DNA of 41,861 bases from Pseudomonadota bacterium (GTDB lineage: Bacteria > Pseudomonadota > Gammaproteobacteria > Burkholderiales > Burkholderiaceae_D): assembly GCA_023422955.1 (NCBI GenBank), contig JAFAGG010000042.1, positions 1 to 41,861 on the forward strand, in the 5' to 3' direction. Shown here one piece after another: positions 7,828 through 15,296 of the stretch (positions are counted from its first letter, which is position 1; each line of letters starts with the position of its first letter). The translations under genes and the position numbers were made by a program. The notes under the pieces are model-generated. The model was not told the DNA's origin. It saw only the letters and a program-made list of their open reading frames with translations, and ran no database searches.

Positions 7828-8672
7828 GCGACAACAAGAAGCGCTTTCCTCTTTCGCTGTCTTCACTGGGCAGCAAGCTGGAATCTTCTCCCACGCGAGG
7901 TGGCGCATTCAAGACTGCCGGCATGCAGACAGCTTCCCGCAACGTCGCGCAGCAGTTGGACAGAAAGCCGGCATCGGCTTCCGTAAGCGCCAGCACGATG
8001 ATGGACAAAGCCGCGCTTGCTTCGCCGCTGGTTTCTGAGCGAGCGCGCAGGGCCATGGTGGAGCGCGTGGCCAGTCAGGGAGTAAAGGATGCGGTGGTGC
8101 TGAGCGCAATGGAAAGCGTGCCGCGCCATTTGTTCATGGAGCCGGCGCTGGCAAGCCAGGCTTACATCGATGCCTCTTTGCCTATCGGTTGCCAGCAAAC
8201 GATTTCCCAGCCTTACATTGTTGCAAGAATGATAGAAATCATGCGTAATAATGCAAATGCTGGAAAATTGGAGCGTGTGCTGGAAATCGGTACCGGTTGC
8301 GGTTATCAGGCGGCGGTTCTGGCCAAGGTGGCAAAGGAAGTGTATTCGATAGAACGCATCCGCTTTTTGCATGAACTGGCCAAGTCGAATTTGCGGGCCT
8401 TGCGCATTCCCAATCTGCGCTTGCACTATGGAGATGGCATGGTGGGCCTGCCACAGGCAGCACCGTTTGATGGAATCATTTTGGCAGCCGCCGGCTTGGA
8501 AGTGCCGCAGGCGTTGCTGGAACAATTGACGGTTGGCGGCAGGCTGATTGCGCCCGTTGGCGCACAACAGCAGGCACTGCAACTGATAGAACGAACGTCG
8601 GCATCCCGATGGACTACAACGATGCTAGAAGATTGTCATTTTGTGCCGCTTCGTCCCGGAATCTTGGGATAG
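7824..8672 (+). CDS. pcm: Protein-L-isoaspartate O-methyltransferase with extended N-terminus
   Basis: Repairs isoaspartyl residues in aged proteins by S-adenosylmethionine-dependent methylation. The product is 282 residues; the enzymatic core begins at about residue 75, with LPIGCQQTISQPY at 119-131 and the SAM-binding motif LEIGTGCGYQ at 153-162. The first ~70 residues are a Ser/Ala/Lys-rich, low-complexity extension absent from the 208-residue E. coli enzyme. The start ATG overlaps the surE stop and gives this whole extension; a later in-frame ATG (residue 59 or 60) would give a protein of normal length, but the coupled ATGA junction favours the long form. nlpD follows after 20 bases. Confidence 0.93.
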   Translation: MSDNKKRFPLSLSSLGSKLESSPTRGGAFKTAGMQTASRNVAQQLDRKPASASVSASTMMDKAALASPLVSERARRAMVERVASQGVKDAVVLSAMESVPRHLFMEPALASQAYIDASLPIGCQQTISQPYIVARMIEIMRNNANAGKLERVLEIGTGCGYQAAVLAKVAKEVYSIERIRFLHELAKSNLRALRIPNLRLHYGDGMVGLPQAAPFDGIILAAAGLEVPQALLEQLTVGGRLIAPVGAQQQALQLIERTSASRWTTTMLEDCHFVPLRPGILG

Positions 8673-8692
8673 GCGGGGCAGGAATAGAACGA

Positions 8693-9493
8693 ATGAGCAT
8701 GAATATCCTACGTTACATTGCGCTGGGTTTGACTGCGGCGGTGGTGGCCGGCTGTCAGATGGGGGGCGTCAATTCTTCAGCCCCTATCGTCGACAAGCGC
8801 CCCGCGTCGGCCAAGGCTGGCGATGCAGCTCGAAACAAGATAACGGTTACACAAGGGCAGGTGGTCGTGCAGCGAGGCGACACCCTGTTCCGGATTGCGC
8901 AGGAAGTAGGGCAGTCCGTATCGGATCTCGTTGCCTGGAATGGCCTGGCCAATCCTAACGATATCAAGGTAGAGCAGGTATTGCGGGTCACGCCTCCCGA
9001 TTCCGGATCCGCTTCGCAAACGGCAAGCGTGTCTCCGGGAGAGGTGGAAGTGCGTCCTTCCGGATCTCCATCAACCGCGACTTCGCCCGCCAAAGAAGGC
9101 GGCACTTCTGACGCTGGACGAGTGGTGATCGAAGGCATGTCTTGGGTGTGGCCGACGGACGGTGCGATCATTCAGTCTTACACGGCCGCCCGCAAGGGAA
9201 TTGCGCTAGGCGGGAAGATGGGGCAGCCGGTGGTGGCGGCAGGAGCGGGAACGGTGCTGTACGCGGGCAGCGTGCGCGGTTACGGCAACCTGGTCATCGT
9301 CAAGCATACCAATACCTTGTTATCCGCTTATGCCCATAACCGAGTCATCCTGGTGAAGGAAGGGCAAAGCGTGACTCAGGGGCAGAAAATTGCCGAAATG
9401 GGCGATACCGACACGGATCAGGTCAAGCTGCACTTCGAAATTCGCCAACAAGGAAAACCGGCCGATCCCACCAAGTTCCTTCCGGCCCGATAA
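8693..9493 (+). CDS. nlpD: NlpD-type lipoprotein, LysM plus degenerate M23/LytM domain
   Basis: A 266-residue outer-membrane lipoprotein expected to activate the AmiC amidase during daughter-cell separation. The signal ends in the lipobox VAGC (C21). A LysM peptidoglycan-binding module spans about 57-100 (VQRGDTLFRIAQ, LVAWNGL), followed by a low-complexity linker and an M23-like domain from about 150. The first metal-ligand motif of active M23 enzymes (HxGxD) is replaced by KGIALGG, although the later histidines in YAHN and LHFEIR remain, so the domain is probably a non-enzymatic activator. I chose ATG 8693 for its AGGA site nine bases upstream; ATG 8699 is an alternative. It completes the surE–pcm–nlpD operon; no rpoS follows. 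Confidence 0.95.
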   Translation: MSMNILRYIALGLTAAVVAGCQMGGVNSSAPIVDKRPASAKAGDAARNKITVTQGQVVVQRGDTLFRIAQEVGQSVSDLVAWNGLANPNDIKVEQVLRVTPPDSGSASQTASVSPGEVEVRPSGSPSTATSPAKEGGTSDAGRVVIEGMSWVWPTDGAIIQSYTAARKGIALGGKMGQPVVAAGAGTVLYAGSVRGYGNLVIVKHTNTLLSAYAHNRVILVKEGQSVTQGQKIAEMGDTDTDQVKLHFEIRQQGKPADPTKFLPAR

Positions 9494-9511
9494 GGAAGCG
9501 TGGTACTTGCT

Positions 9512-9549
9512 CGCTGCAAGCGTTTGGAATGTTTGGATCGCTTGCAGCG
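9512..9549. repeat. Perfect 11-bp inverted repeat after nlpD
   Basis: CGCTGCAAGCG (9512-9522) and CGCTTGCAGCG (9539-9549) are exact reverse complements with a 16-base loop that itself contains two GTTTGGA copies. Only three T residues follow, so it is a poor intrinsic terminator, but it may protect the 3' end of the nlpD transcript or bind a protein. Confidence 0.6.
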
Positions 9550-9595
9550 TTTGCAGCAGTTGGTTGGCAGGGACATTGTCCGCAGATCAGGAATT

Positions 9596-9617
9596 GCATG
9601 GCGCCATGCTTGCAAGC
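9596..9617. repeat. Overlapping palindromes upstream of the exonuclease gene
   Basis: GCATGGCGCCATGC at 9596-9609 is a perfect 14-bp palindrome. It overlaps GCTTGCAAGC at 9608-9617, a perfect 10-bp palindrome related to the GCTTGCA core of the inverted repeat at 9512-9549. They lie about 50 bases before the GTG start of the exonuclease gene and could be operator sites. Confidence 0.5.
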
Positions 9618-9667
9618 GGGAGATTAAACGCGCATTGACCTCGCGCGGCCTAGGAAAGGATGCCTTT

Positions 9668-10453
9668 GTGATTCCCATACTTGTCTTCGATATCGAAACG
9701 ATTCCCGATGTAACGGGGTTGCGTGCCTTGCATGGGCACTCGTCGAGCATGTCCGATGAGGATGTCGCGGCGGCAGCCCTGGAAGCGCGTCGCGAGAAAA
9801 CCGGATCGGAATTTCTTCAGCATCATCTGCACCGCGTGGCGGCCATTTCCTGCGTATTCCGCGATGACGACGGCTTTCGGGTGCGCTCGCTGGGCACGGA
9901 GGCGGATAACGAGGCCAAGCTGGTCCATGATTTCTTCCGTGTGATCGACCGTTATACGCCCCAGCTCGTTTCCTGGAACGGAGGCGGATTCGATCTGCCC
10001 GTGCTGCACTACCGTGCGCTGGTCAATGCCGTCACCGCTTCCCGTTACTGGGAAATGGGCAACGATGACAAAGACTTCAAGTGGAATAATTACCTCAGCC
10101 GTTACCATACGCGTCATCTGGATCTGATGGATCTGCTGGCGCTGTACACCGGTCGTGCCAATGCGCCGCTGGACGATCTGGCAAAGATGTGCGGCTTCCC
10201 CGGCAAGATGGGCGTCGATGGCTCTCAGGTCTGGCCCTTGTATCAGCAGGGCCGCCTGCAGGAAATACGCGCCTACTGCGAGACCGACGTGGTCAACACC
10301 TATCTGGTCTATTGCCGTTTCCAGTTGATGCGCGGCGAAATCACGCAGCAGGCCTATGAAGCGGAAATGGCCCTGGTGCGCGAATCGCTGGCGGCTATCG
10401 ATGCGCCGCACTGGCGCGAATATCTGGCAGCCTGGCCCGACTACACTGCATGA
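9668..10453 (+). CDS. Predicted 3'-5' exonuclease, PolB-type DnaQ-like
   Basis: A 261-residue protein related to the proofreading exonuclease domain of family B DNA polymerases (the DNA_pol_B_exo2 family). The acidic active-site residues are recognisable: D8 and E10 in FDIET (ExoI), D109 in WNGGGFDLP (ExoII) and D207 in YCETDVVNTY (ExoIII). The GTG start at 9668 places the protein right at MIPILVFDIET and has an AAGGA site seven bases upstream. An open frame continues upstream to 9500 but the sequence before the GTG is unlike the family. It lies between nlpD and rlmD; the exact DNA or RNA substrate is unknown. It likely acts in DNA repair. Confidence 0.9.
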   Translation: MIPILVFDIETIPDVTGLRALHGHSSSMSDEDVAAAALEARREKTGSEFLQHHLHRVAAISCVFRDDDGFRVRSLGTEADNEAKLVHDFFRVIDRYTPQLVSWNGGGFDLPVLHYRALVNAVTASRYWEMGNDDKDFKWNNYLSRYHTRHLDLMDLLALYTGRANAPLDDLAKMCGFPGKMGVDGSQVWPLYQQGRLQEIRAYCETDVVNTYLVYCRFQLMRGEITQQAYEAEMALVRESLAAIDAPHWREYLAAWPDYTA

Positions 10454-10524
10454 CTTGCCACCGCTAATCCATATAGAATGACGGGTTTTCCGGATGAATT
10501 CCCATCCGTTTCTCCGTCTTTCAT

Positions 10525-11880
10525 ATGTCGCAAGAAATTATTGAAATCGAATCGCTGGACATGGAGGGCCGCGGGGTCGGCCATCTTCGCAATGAAGACG
10601 GCACGCCCGGCAAGGTCATTTTTGTCGAAGGCGCCTTGCCCGGTGAGCGGGTCAGCTATCAGTCCTATCGCCGCAAGCCCAAGTGGGAAGCGGCCACGGT
10701 CGTGGAAATCCATCGCGCCTCCAGCCTGCGTGTCACGCCTGCCTGTCCTTATTTCGGCACCTGTGGCGGCTGCGCGATGCAGCACCTGGAGCCGGGAGCT
10801 CAGGTAGCCCTCAAGCAGCGCGTGCTGGAAGACAATCTCAAGCACATTGGCCGCGTCACGCCGGAAACCATGCTGCGCCCCATCTATGGCCCGACCTGGG
10901 GATACCGCTATCGCGGCCGCCTGTCGATACGTTATGTGATCAAGAAGGGCAAGGTGCTGGTCGGCTTTCATGAGCGGAAGTCCGGTTTCATTGCCGACAT
11001 GAGCTCATGCAAGGTGCTGCCGCCCAATGTCTCGGACATGTTGCTGCCCTTGCGTGAGCTGGTGGCATCCTTGTCCATTACGGATCGCGTGCCGCAAGTG
11101 GAAGTGGCGGTGGGGCAGGGCGAACGTGAGAAAGTCACGGTGCTGCTGTTGCGCATCATGGAGCCGCTGACTTCGGACGATGAGCTCAAGCTGAAAGCCT
11201 TCGCGGATGAATGGCGCATCCAATGGTGGCTGCAGCCCAAGGGACTTGATACCGTCTATCCCTTCTATCCTGAACACAGCGATCTGCATTACTCGCTGCC
11301 GGAATTCGGCATACGCATGCCTTTCAAGCCCACCGATTTCACCCAGGTTAATCACGAAATCAACCGCACCCTGGTTTCGCGCGCCTTGCGCCTGCTGGAT
11401 ATCCAGGCGGGCGAGCGGGTGGCCGACCTGTTCTGCGGCCTGGGTAACTTTACCCTGCCGATCGCCACGCAAGCAAAGCAGGTGGTCGGAATCGAGGGCA
11501 GCACTGCGCTGACCGAGCGCGCCTTGCAGAATGCCCAAGCCAATGGACTGGAATCCAGAACGCAGTTTTACTGCCGCAACCTGTTTGAGGTGACGGCGCA
11601 GGATCTGGTGCAACTGGGACGGTTTGATCGCATGCTGATCGATCCGCCGCGCGATGGTGCAATGGCGGTGTCTCAAGCCCTGGCTGAACTGGCAAGGGAA
11701 AGTCCCGAGATGCTTCCCAAGCGCATCGTCTACGTTTCCTGCAGCCCGGCGACGTTGGCACGAGATGCCGGCATACTGGTGAATGAAGCAGGTTATGTGT
11801 TGAGGCAGGCGGGTGTGGTGAACATGTTCCCGCACACTGCTCACGTGGAATCGATCGCGGTCTTTGACCGGTCGATGTAA
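10525..11880 (+). CDS. rlmD: 23S rRNA (uracil-1939-C5)-methyltransferase RlmD
   Basis: Installs m5U at position 1939 of 23S rRNA (RumA in older naming). The 451-residue protein has an N-terminal TRAM domain (about 1-60), the [4Fe-4S] cysteines C74, C80, C83 and C162, a SAM-binding region around ADLFCGLGNFTLP, the DPPRDG motif, the nucleophile C406 in VSCSPATLARD and the general base E442 in HVE. All catalytic positions are intact. The start ATG at 10525 gives MSQEIIEIESLD, as expected for the TRAM domain. A terminator shared with the convergent membrane-protein gene follows directly. Confidence 0.95.
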   Translation: MSQEIIEIESLDMEGRGVGHLRNEDGTPGKVIFVEGALPGERVSYQSYRRKPKWEAATVVEIHRASSLRVTPACPYFGTCGGCAMQHLEPGAQVALKQRVLEDNLKHIGRVTPETMLRPIYGPTWGYRYRGRLSIRYVIKKGKVLVGFHERKSGFIADMSSCKVLPPNVSDMLLPLRELVASLSITDRVPQVEVAVGQGEREKVTVLLLRIMEPLTSDDELKLKAFADEWRIQWWLQPKGLDTVYPFYPEHSDLHYSLPEFGIRMPFKPTDFTQVNHEINRTLVSRALRLLDIQAGERVADLFCGLGNFTLPIATQAKQVVGIEGSTALTERALQNAQANGLESRTQFYCRNLFEVTAQDLVQLGRFDRMLIDPPRDGAMAVSQALAELARESPEMLPKRIVYVSCSPATLARDAGILVNEAGYVLRQAGVVNMFPHTAHVESIAVFDRSM

Positions 11881-11902
11881 ATGGCGCTGCCCAAGGGGTA
11901 AA

Positions 11903-11929
11903 AAAAAGCCGTCCAGAGGACGGCTTTTT
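11903..11929. terminator. Bidirectional terminator between rlmD and the BI-1 gene
   Basis: GCCGTCC (11908-11914) pairs with GGACGGC (11918-11924) around an AGA loop, extended by five A-T pairs. An A-run on the left and a T-run on the right make it functional in both directions, matching the convergent gene arrangement. Confidence 0.93.
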
Positions 11930-11946
11930 CGTTTGGAGCGGCTGGA

Positions 11947-12645
11947 TTATTCGCGTTCGCCGCCGAAAATCCCCAGCAGTGCCAGCAGGTGGCTGAAGAT
12001 GTTGTAGACGCTGAGGTAGACGCCCAGCGTGGCGGTGACGTAATTGGTTTCGCCGCCATTCACGATACGTTGCACGTCATACAGGATGAAGGCGGAGAAG
12101 ATGCCGATCGCCAGCACCGAGATGGTCAGATACAAGGCAGGTAGTTGCAGGAAGATGTTGGCTACCATCGCTGCCAGCAGTACGACGACACCGATCGTCA
12201 GGAATTTGCCGAGGCTGGAGAAATCCTTCTTGGTCGTGGTGGCAATCGTGGCCATGGTGGCAAAGATCGCTGCCGTGCCGCCAAAAGCCGTCATGATAAG
12301 CGAAGCGCCATTGGAAAAGCCGAGCGTGTGCCCGATCAGTCGCGACAGCATCAGCCCCATGAAGAAAGTGAAGCCCAGCAGCAAGACGACGCCCAGCGGC
12401 GAATTCTTGTTTTTTTCGATTGCATAGAAGAAACCAAATGCAATGCCAAGGAAAAGTATCAGGCTCATGAAGGGGCTGCCTTCAAACAGGCTGAAGCCCA
12501 TGGAAACGCCTATCCAGGCACCGAGCACCGTCGGAATCATGGACAGGGCGAGCAGCCAGTAGGTATTGCGCAGCACACGATTGCGAACGGCAGCAAGATT
12601 GCCGGTGGCGCCATAACTATTCTGCACTCCGATATTTTGATTCAT
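11947..12645 (-). CDS. Bax inhibitor-1 (YccA/YbhL) family membrane protein
   Basis: A 232-residue integral inner-membrane protein with about seven hydrophobic segments, from residue 30 to 226, and a short hydrophilic N-terminus rich in Asn and Gln. The sequence LYDVQRIVNGGETNYVTATLGVYLSVYNIF is the conserved C-terminal signature in outline (shown here in part: FILYDVQRIV and TATLGVYLSVYNIF). Family members include YccA, which modulates FtsH proteolysis, and BI-1 proteins that leak calcium or protons; the specific role here is unknown. A near-perfect ribosome site, AAGGAG, lies seven to eight bases before the ATG. A minus-strand extended -10 (TG-T-TATAAA, plus coordinates 12748-12756) is a possible promoter about 100 bases upstream. 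Confidence 0.92.
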   Translation of the reverse strand: MNQNIGVQNSYGATGNLAAVRNRVLRNTYWLLALSMIPTVLGAWIGVSMGFSLFEGSPFMSLILFLGIAFGFFYAIEKNKNSPLGVVLLLGFTFFMGLMLSRLIGHTLGFSNGASLIMTAFGGTAAIFATMATIATTTKKDFSSLGKFLTIGVVVLLAAMVANIFLQLPALYLTISVLAIGIFSAFILYDVQRIVNGGETNYVTATLGVYLSVYNIFSHLLALLGIFGGERE

Positions 12646-12796
12646 TCTTTCTCCTTAGGTCCGAGGTACGGAAACGGGAAAAGGATAACATGCTCTGGCA
12701 ATCTGCATCAGAAAGCCTGGTGGATGTTTCGACAAACAAACGGCAGGTTTATAACAGAATGATGTTGCCAGGCCGCTCCAGAGCGCAGGGGAATCA

Positions 12797-12805
12797 TGCT
12801 ACAAT
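12797..12805 (+). promoter_or_regulatory. Extended -10 promoter for ndk
   Basis: TG-C-TACAAT is a good extended -10 element (TACAAT matches TATAAT at five positions). Predicted start is near 12812, giving a leader of about 57 bases before the ndk ATG. No good -35 element is needed or seen at 17 bases. Confidence 0.5.
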
Positions 12806-12868
12806 TGCGGGTTTTTTAAAATATCAAGAAGTAGTCTTAACCCTTTCATTTTATTGGAGTTTTTACAG

Positions 12869-13294
12869 ATGGCAATCGAACGCACCCTCTCGATTATCAA
12901 ACCGGACGCAGTCGCAAAAAACGTAATCGGCCAAATCTATACCCGCTTTGAGAATGCTGGCTTGAAAGTTGTTGCCGCGCGCATGATGCATTTGTCCCGT
13001 GCTGAAGCTGAAGGTTTTTACGCCGTGCACCGCGAGCGTCCTTTCTTCAAGGATCTGGTGGATTTCATGATTTCCGGCCCGGTCATGGTGCAGGCGCTGG
13101 AAGGCGAGAATGCCATTGCGAAAAATCGCGAACTGATGGGTGCAACCGATCCCAAGAAGGCAGACAAGGGTACGATTCGTGCCGACTTCGCAGACTCCAT
13201 CGACGCCAATGCCGTGCACGGTTCCGATGCTGCGGAAACGGCGCAAAATGAAATCGCTTATTTCTTCCCCGCGCTGAACGTTTATTCCCGTTAA
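12869..13294 (+). CDS. ndk: Nucleoside diphosphate kinase
   Basis: Transfers the gamma phosphate from ATP to other (deoxy)nucleoside diphosphates through a phosphohistidine. The 141-residue protein starts with the classic MAIERTLSIIKPDAV and carries the active-site histidine in NAVHGSDAAETA near residue 117. The ATG at 12869 has GGAG nine bases upstream; an in-frame ATG five codons earlier would overlap this site and is rejected. A short hairpin follows the gene, then rlmN, an order that is common in betaproteobacteria. Confidence 0.97.
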   Translation: MAIERTLSIIKPDAVAKNVIGQIYTRFENAGLKVVAARMMHLSRAEAEGFYAVHRERPFFKDLVDFMISGPVMVQALEGENAIAKNRELMGATDPKKADKGTIRADFADSIDANAVHGSDAAETAQNEIAYFFPALNVYSR

Positions 13295-13300
13295 GCGACA

Positions 13301-13329
13301 TCTGCCTGCCTCTTTTTTGCGCAGGCAGA
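13301..13329 (+). terminator. Hairpin between ndk and rlmN, possible attenuator
   Basis: TCTGCCTGC (13301-13309) and GCAGGCAGA (13321-13329) form a perfect 9-bp stem. The T-run lies inside the 11-base loop, and a CTTTCTCTT tract follows the stem. It may partly separate abundant ndk mRNA from the downstream rlmN operon. Confidence 0.5.
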
Positions 13330-13344
13330 CTTTCTCTTAGAAGC

Positions 13345-14520
13345 ATGACGAATACCGCAATCATCAATCTGCTGGATCTGGACCCTGATCAGCTCACCGC
13401 TTACTGCGCAGCATTGGGCGAGAAGCCTTTTCGCGCGCGCCAGTTGCAGCGCTGGATCCATCAGTTTGGTGTGAGCGATTTCGATGCGATGACCGATTTG
13501 GCGAAGTCGCTGCGGGACAAGCTGAAGACGCGCGCGGCGATTGTTGCGCCCCAGGTCATCAGCGACCACATTTCCTCGGACGGCACTCGCAAGTGGTTGG
13601 TGGATGTGGGGCAGGGCAATGCAGTGGAAACTGTGTTCATCCCGGAAGAAAGTCGCGGTACCTTGTGCATCTCGACGCAGGCGGGTTGTGCCGTCAATTG
13701 CCGTTTCTGCTCGACCGGCAAACAGGGTTTCAACCGGAATCTGTCGGTGGGCGAAATCATCGGTCAGTTGTGGATGGCGGAATTCGAGTTGCGTCGTGCC
13801 AAAGGCATAGAGCCTGGTCCGAAAGGCGAGCGCCAGATCACGAATGTCGTGATGATGGGCATGGGCGAACCGCTGCTGAATTTCGAACCGGTGGTTGCAT
13901 CGTTGAAGCTGATGCTGGACGATAACGCGTATGGTCTTTCTCGTCGTCGCGTCACCGTCTCGACCAGCGGCGTGGTGCCGATGATAGACAAGCTGAGCCA
14001 GGAGTGCGCGGTGGCGCTGGCGGTGTCGCTGCATGCCTCCAACGATGCGCTGCGCGACAACCTGGTCCCGCTTAACAAAAAATATCCGCTGCAAGAGTTG
14101 ATGGCTGCCTGCAATCGCTATCTCAATTACGCGCCGCGCGACTTCATTACCTTTGAATACTGTATGCTGGACGGCGTGAATGACACCGATCAGCATGCGC
14201 AGGAACTGGTGAAGCTGGTAAAAGCAGGCAATCAGCCGGTTCCCTGCAAGTTCAATCTGATTCCCTTCAATCCTTTCCCGGAATCGGGTTTAGTGCGTTC
14301 CAATAATGTGCGCATCAAGGCCTTCGCCAAAGTCCTGATGGATGCAGGCATCGTAACGACGATACGCAAGACGCGCGGCGACGATATCGATGCGGCCTGC
14401 GGGCAGCTCGCGGGCGAAGTGCAGGACAGGACCCGCGTGACGGAACGCATGCGCAAAATGGAAGAATATAAGAATAAGTACGGAAAGGATTTCGGTAGAC
14501 TAGTGGAGGCACCCCGATGA
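13345..14520 (+). CDS. rlmN: Dual-specificity RNA methyltransferase RlmN
   Basis: Radical-SAM enzyme that makes m2A at 23S rRNA position 2503 and at A37 of some tRNAs. The 391-residue product has the CxxxCxxC iron-sulfur motif at C115, C119 and C122, the resolving cysteine C108 in GTLCIS, the GMGEP motif and the methyl-carrying cysteine C352 in DAACGQ, so the enzyme looks fully functional. The stop codon overlaps the pilF start (ATGA), making a coupled pair. It probably heads the operon running through to der. Confidence 0.97.
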   Translation: MTNTAIINLLDLDPDQLTAYCAALGEKPFRARQLQRWIHQFGVSDFDAMTDLAKSLRDKLKTRAAIVAPQVISDHISSDGTRKWLVDVGQGNAVETVFIPEESRGTLCISTQAGCAVNCRFCSTGKQGFNRNLSVGEIIGQLWMAEFELRRAKGIEPGPKGERQITNVVMMGMGEPLLNFEPVVASLKLMLDDNAYGLSRRRVTVSTSGVVPMIDKLSQECAVALAVSLHASNDALRDNLVPLNKKYPLQELMAACNRYLNYAPRDFITFEYCMLDGVNDTDQHAQELVKLVKAGNQPVPCKFNLIPFNPFPESGLVRSNNVRIKAFAKVLMDAGIVTTIRKTRGDDIDAACGQLAGEVQDRTRVTERMRKMEEYKNKYGKDFGRLVEAPR

Positions 14521-15296
14521 GCATCAAGTCCCTGATTCCGGCGCTGGCATCGATTGCTGCAGCGCTGACTGTTCTGTCTGCCTGCGGCACTGCGCCTGTA
14601 GACGAAAACGCTGACAGCATGGCGGCCCGCAAGCGCGCGGAAGTGCACTTGCAATTGGCAGTTGGTTATTACTCGCGCGGCCAGTTCGATACCGCGCAGG
14701 AAGAGGTCCGCAAGGCATTGCTCATCGACTCGAACAATGTCGATACCTACAATGTGCAAGGCCTGATCTACATGAGCCAGGCCCAGCCCAAGCTGGCGGA
14801 AAGCACTTTTCAGCGCGCCCTGCGCATTTCGCCGGACAATCCCGAAGTGCTGAACAACTACGGGTGGTTCATGTGCCAGAGCGGCCGTGAGCGCGACGCG
14901 CTTGCGCAGTTTTCCAAGATATTGCAGAACCGTGCTTACCCGAACCAGGCTCGTGTGCTGAACAATGCCGGCATATGCAGCCTGCGTATTAACGATTTGA
15001 CCGGCGCCGAAGCGTATTTTACGCAGGCTTTCGAAATGGACCCCGGCAACCCGGCAATCAATACCAATCTGGCGAACATTCATTACCATCGCAATCAGTT
15101 GCCGCGTGCTCAGTTCTACATCAACCGCGCACTGAAGGCAGAGAACATCGCTGCCGATACGCTGTGGCTGGCGACGCGTATCGAACGAAAGCTGGGCAAT
15201 GAGGCTTTGTCGAACGGCTACGCCAATCAGCTGCGTCGTCGTCATCCGCAATCGCCCGAATTTGCATCCTATTTGCGGGGGGCATTTGATGAGTAA
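14517..15296 (+). CDS. pilF: Type IV pilus biogenesis/stability lipoprotein PilF (PilW)
   Basis: A 259-residue outer-membrane lipoprotein needed in relatives for assembly of the PilQ secretin. The signal ends in the lipobox LSAC (C23). The remainder consists of about six tetratricopeptide repeats from residue 40 to 250, with recognisable units such as LQLAVGYYSRGQFDTAQ and LNNYGWFMCQSGRERDA. It overlaps rlmN by four bases and rodZ by eight, so it is embedded in a tightly coupled operon. No other pilus gene is in the window; the location between rlmN and rodZ/ispG is the standard one in proteobacteria. Confidence 0.93.
   Translation: MSIKSLIPALASIAAALTVLSACGTAPVDENADSMAARKRAEVHLQLAVGYYSRGQFDTAQEEVRKALLIDSNNVDTYNVQGLIYMSQAQPKLAESTFQRALRISPDNPEVLNNYGWFMCQSGRERDALAQFSKILQNRAYPNQARVLNNAGICSLRINDLTGAEAYFTQAFEMDPGNPAINTNLANIHYHRNQLPRAQFYINRALKAENIAADTLWLATRIERKLGNEALSNGYANQLRRRHPQSPEFASYLRGAFDE

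Noticed and set aside
9500..9667. Upstream extension of the exonuclease frame
   Set aside because: The added residues are not exonuclease-like, run through the palindromes, and a good ribosome site supports the GTG at 9668.
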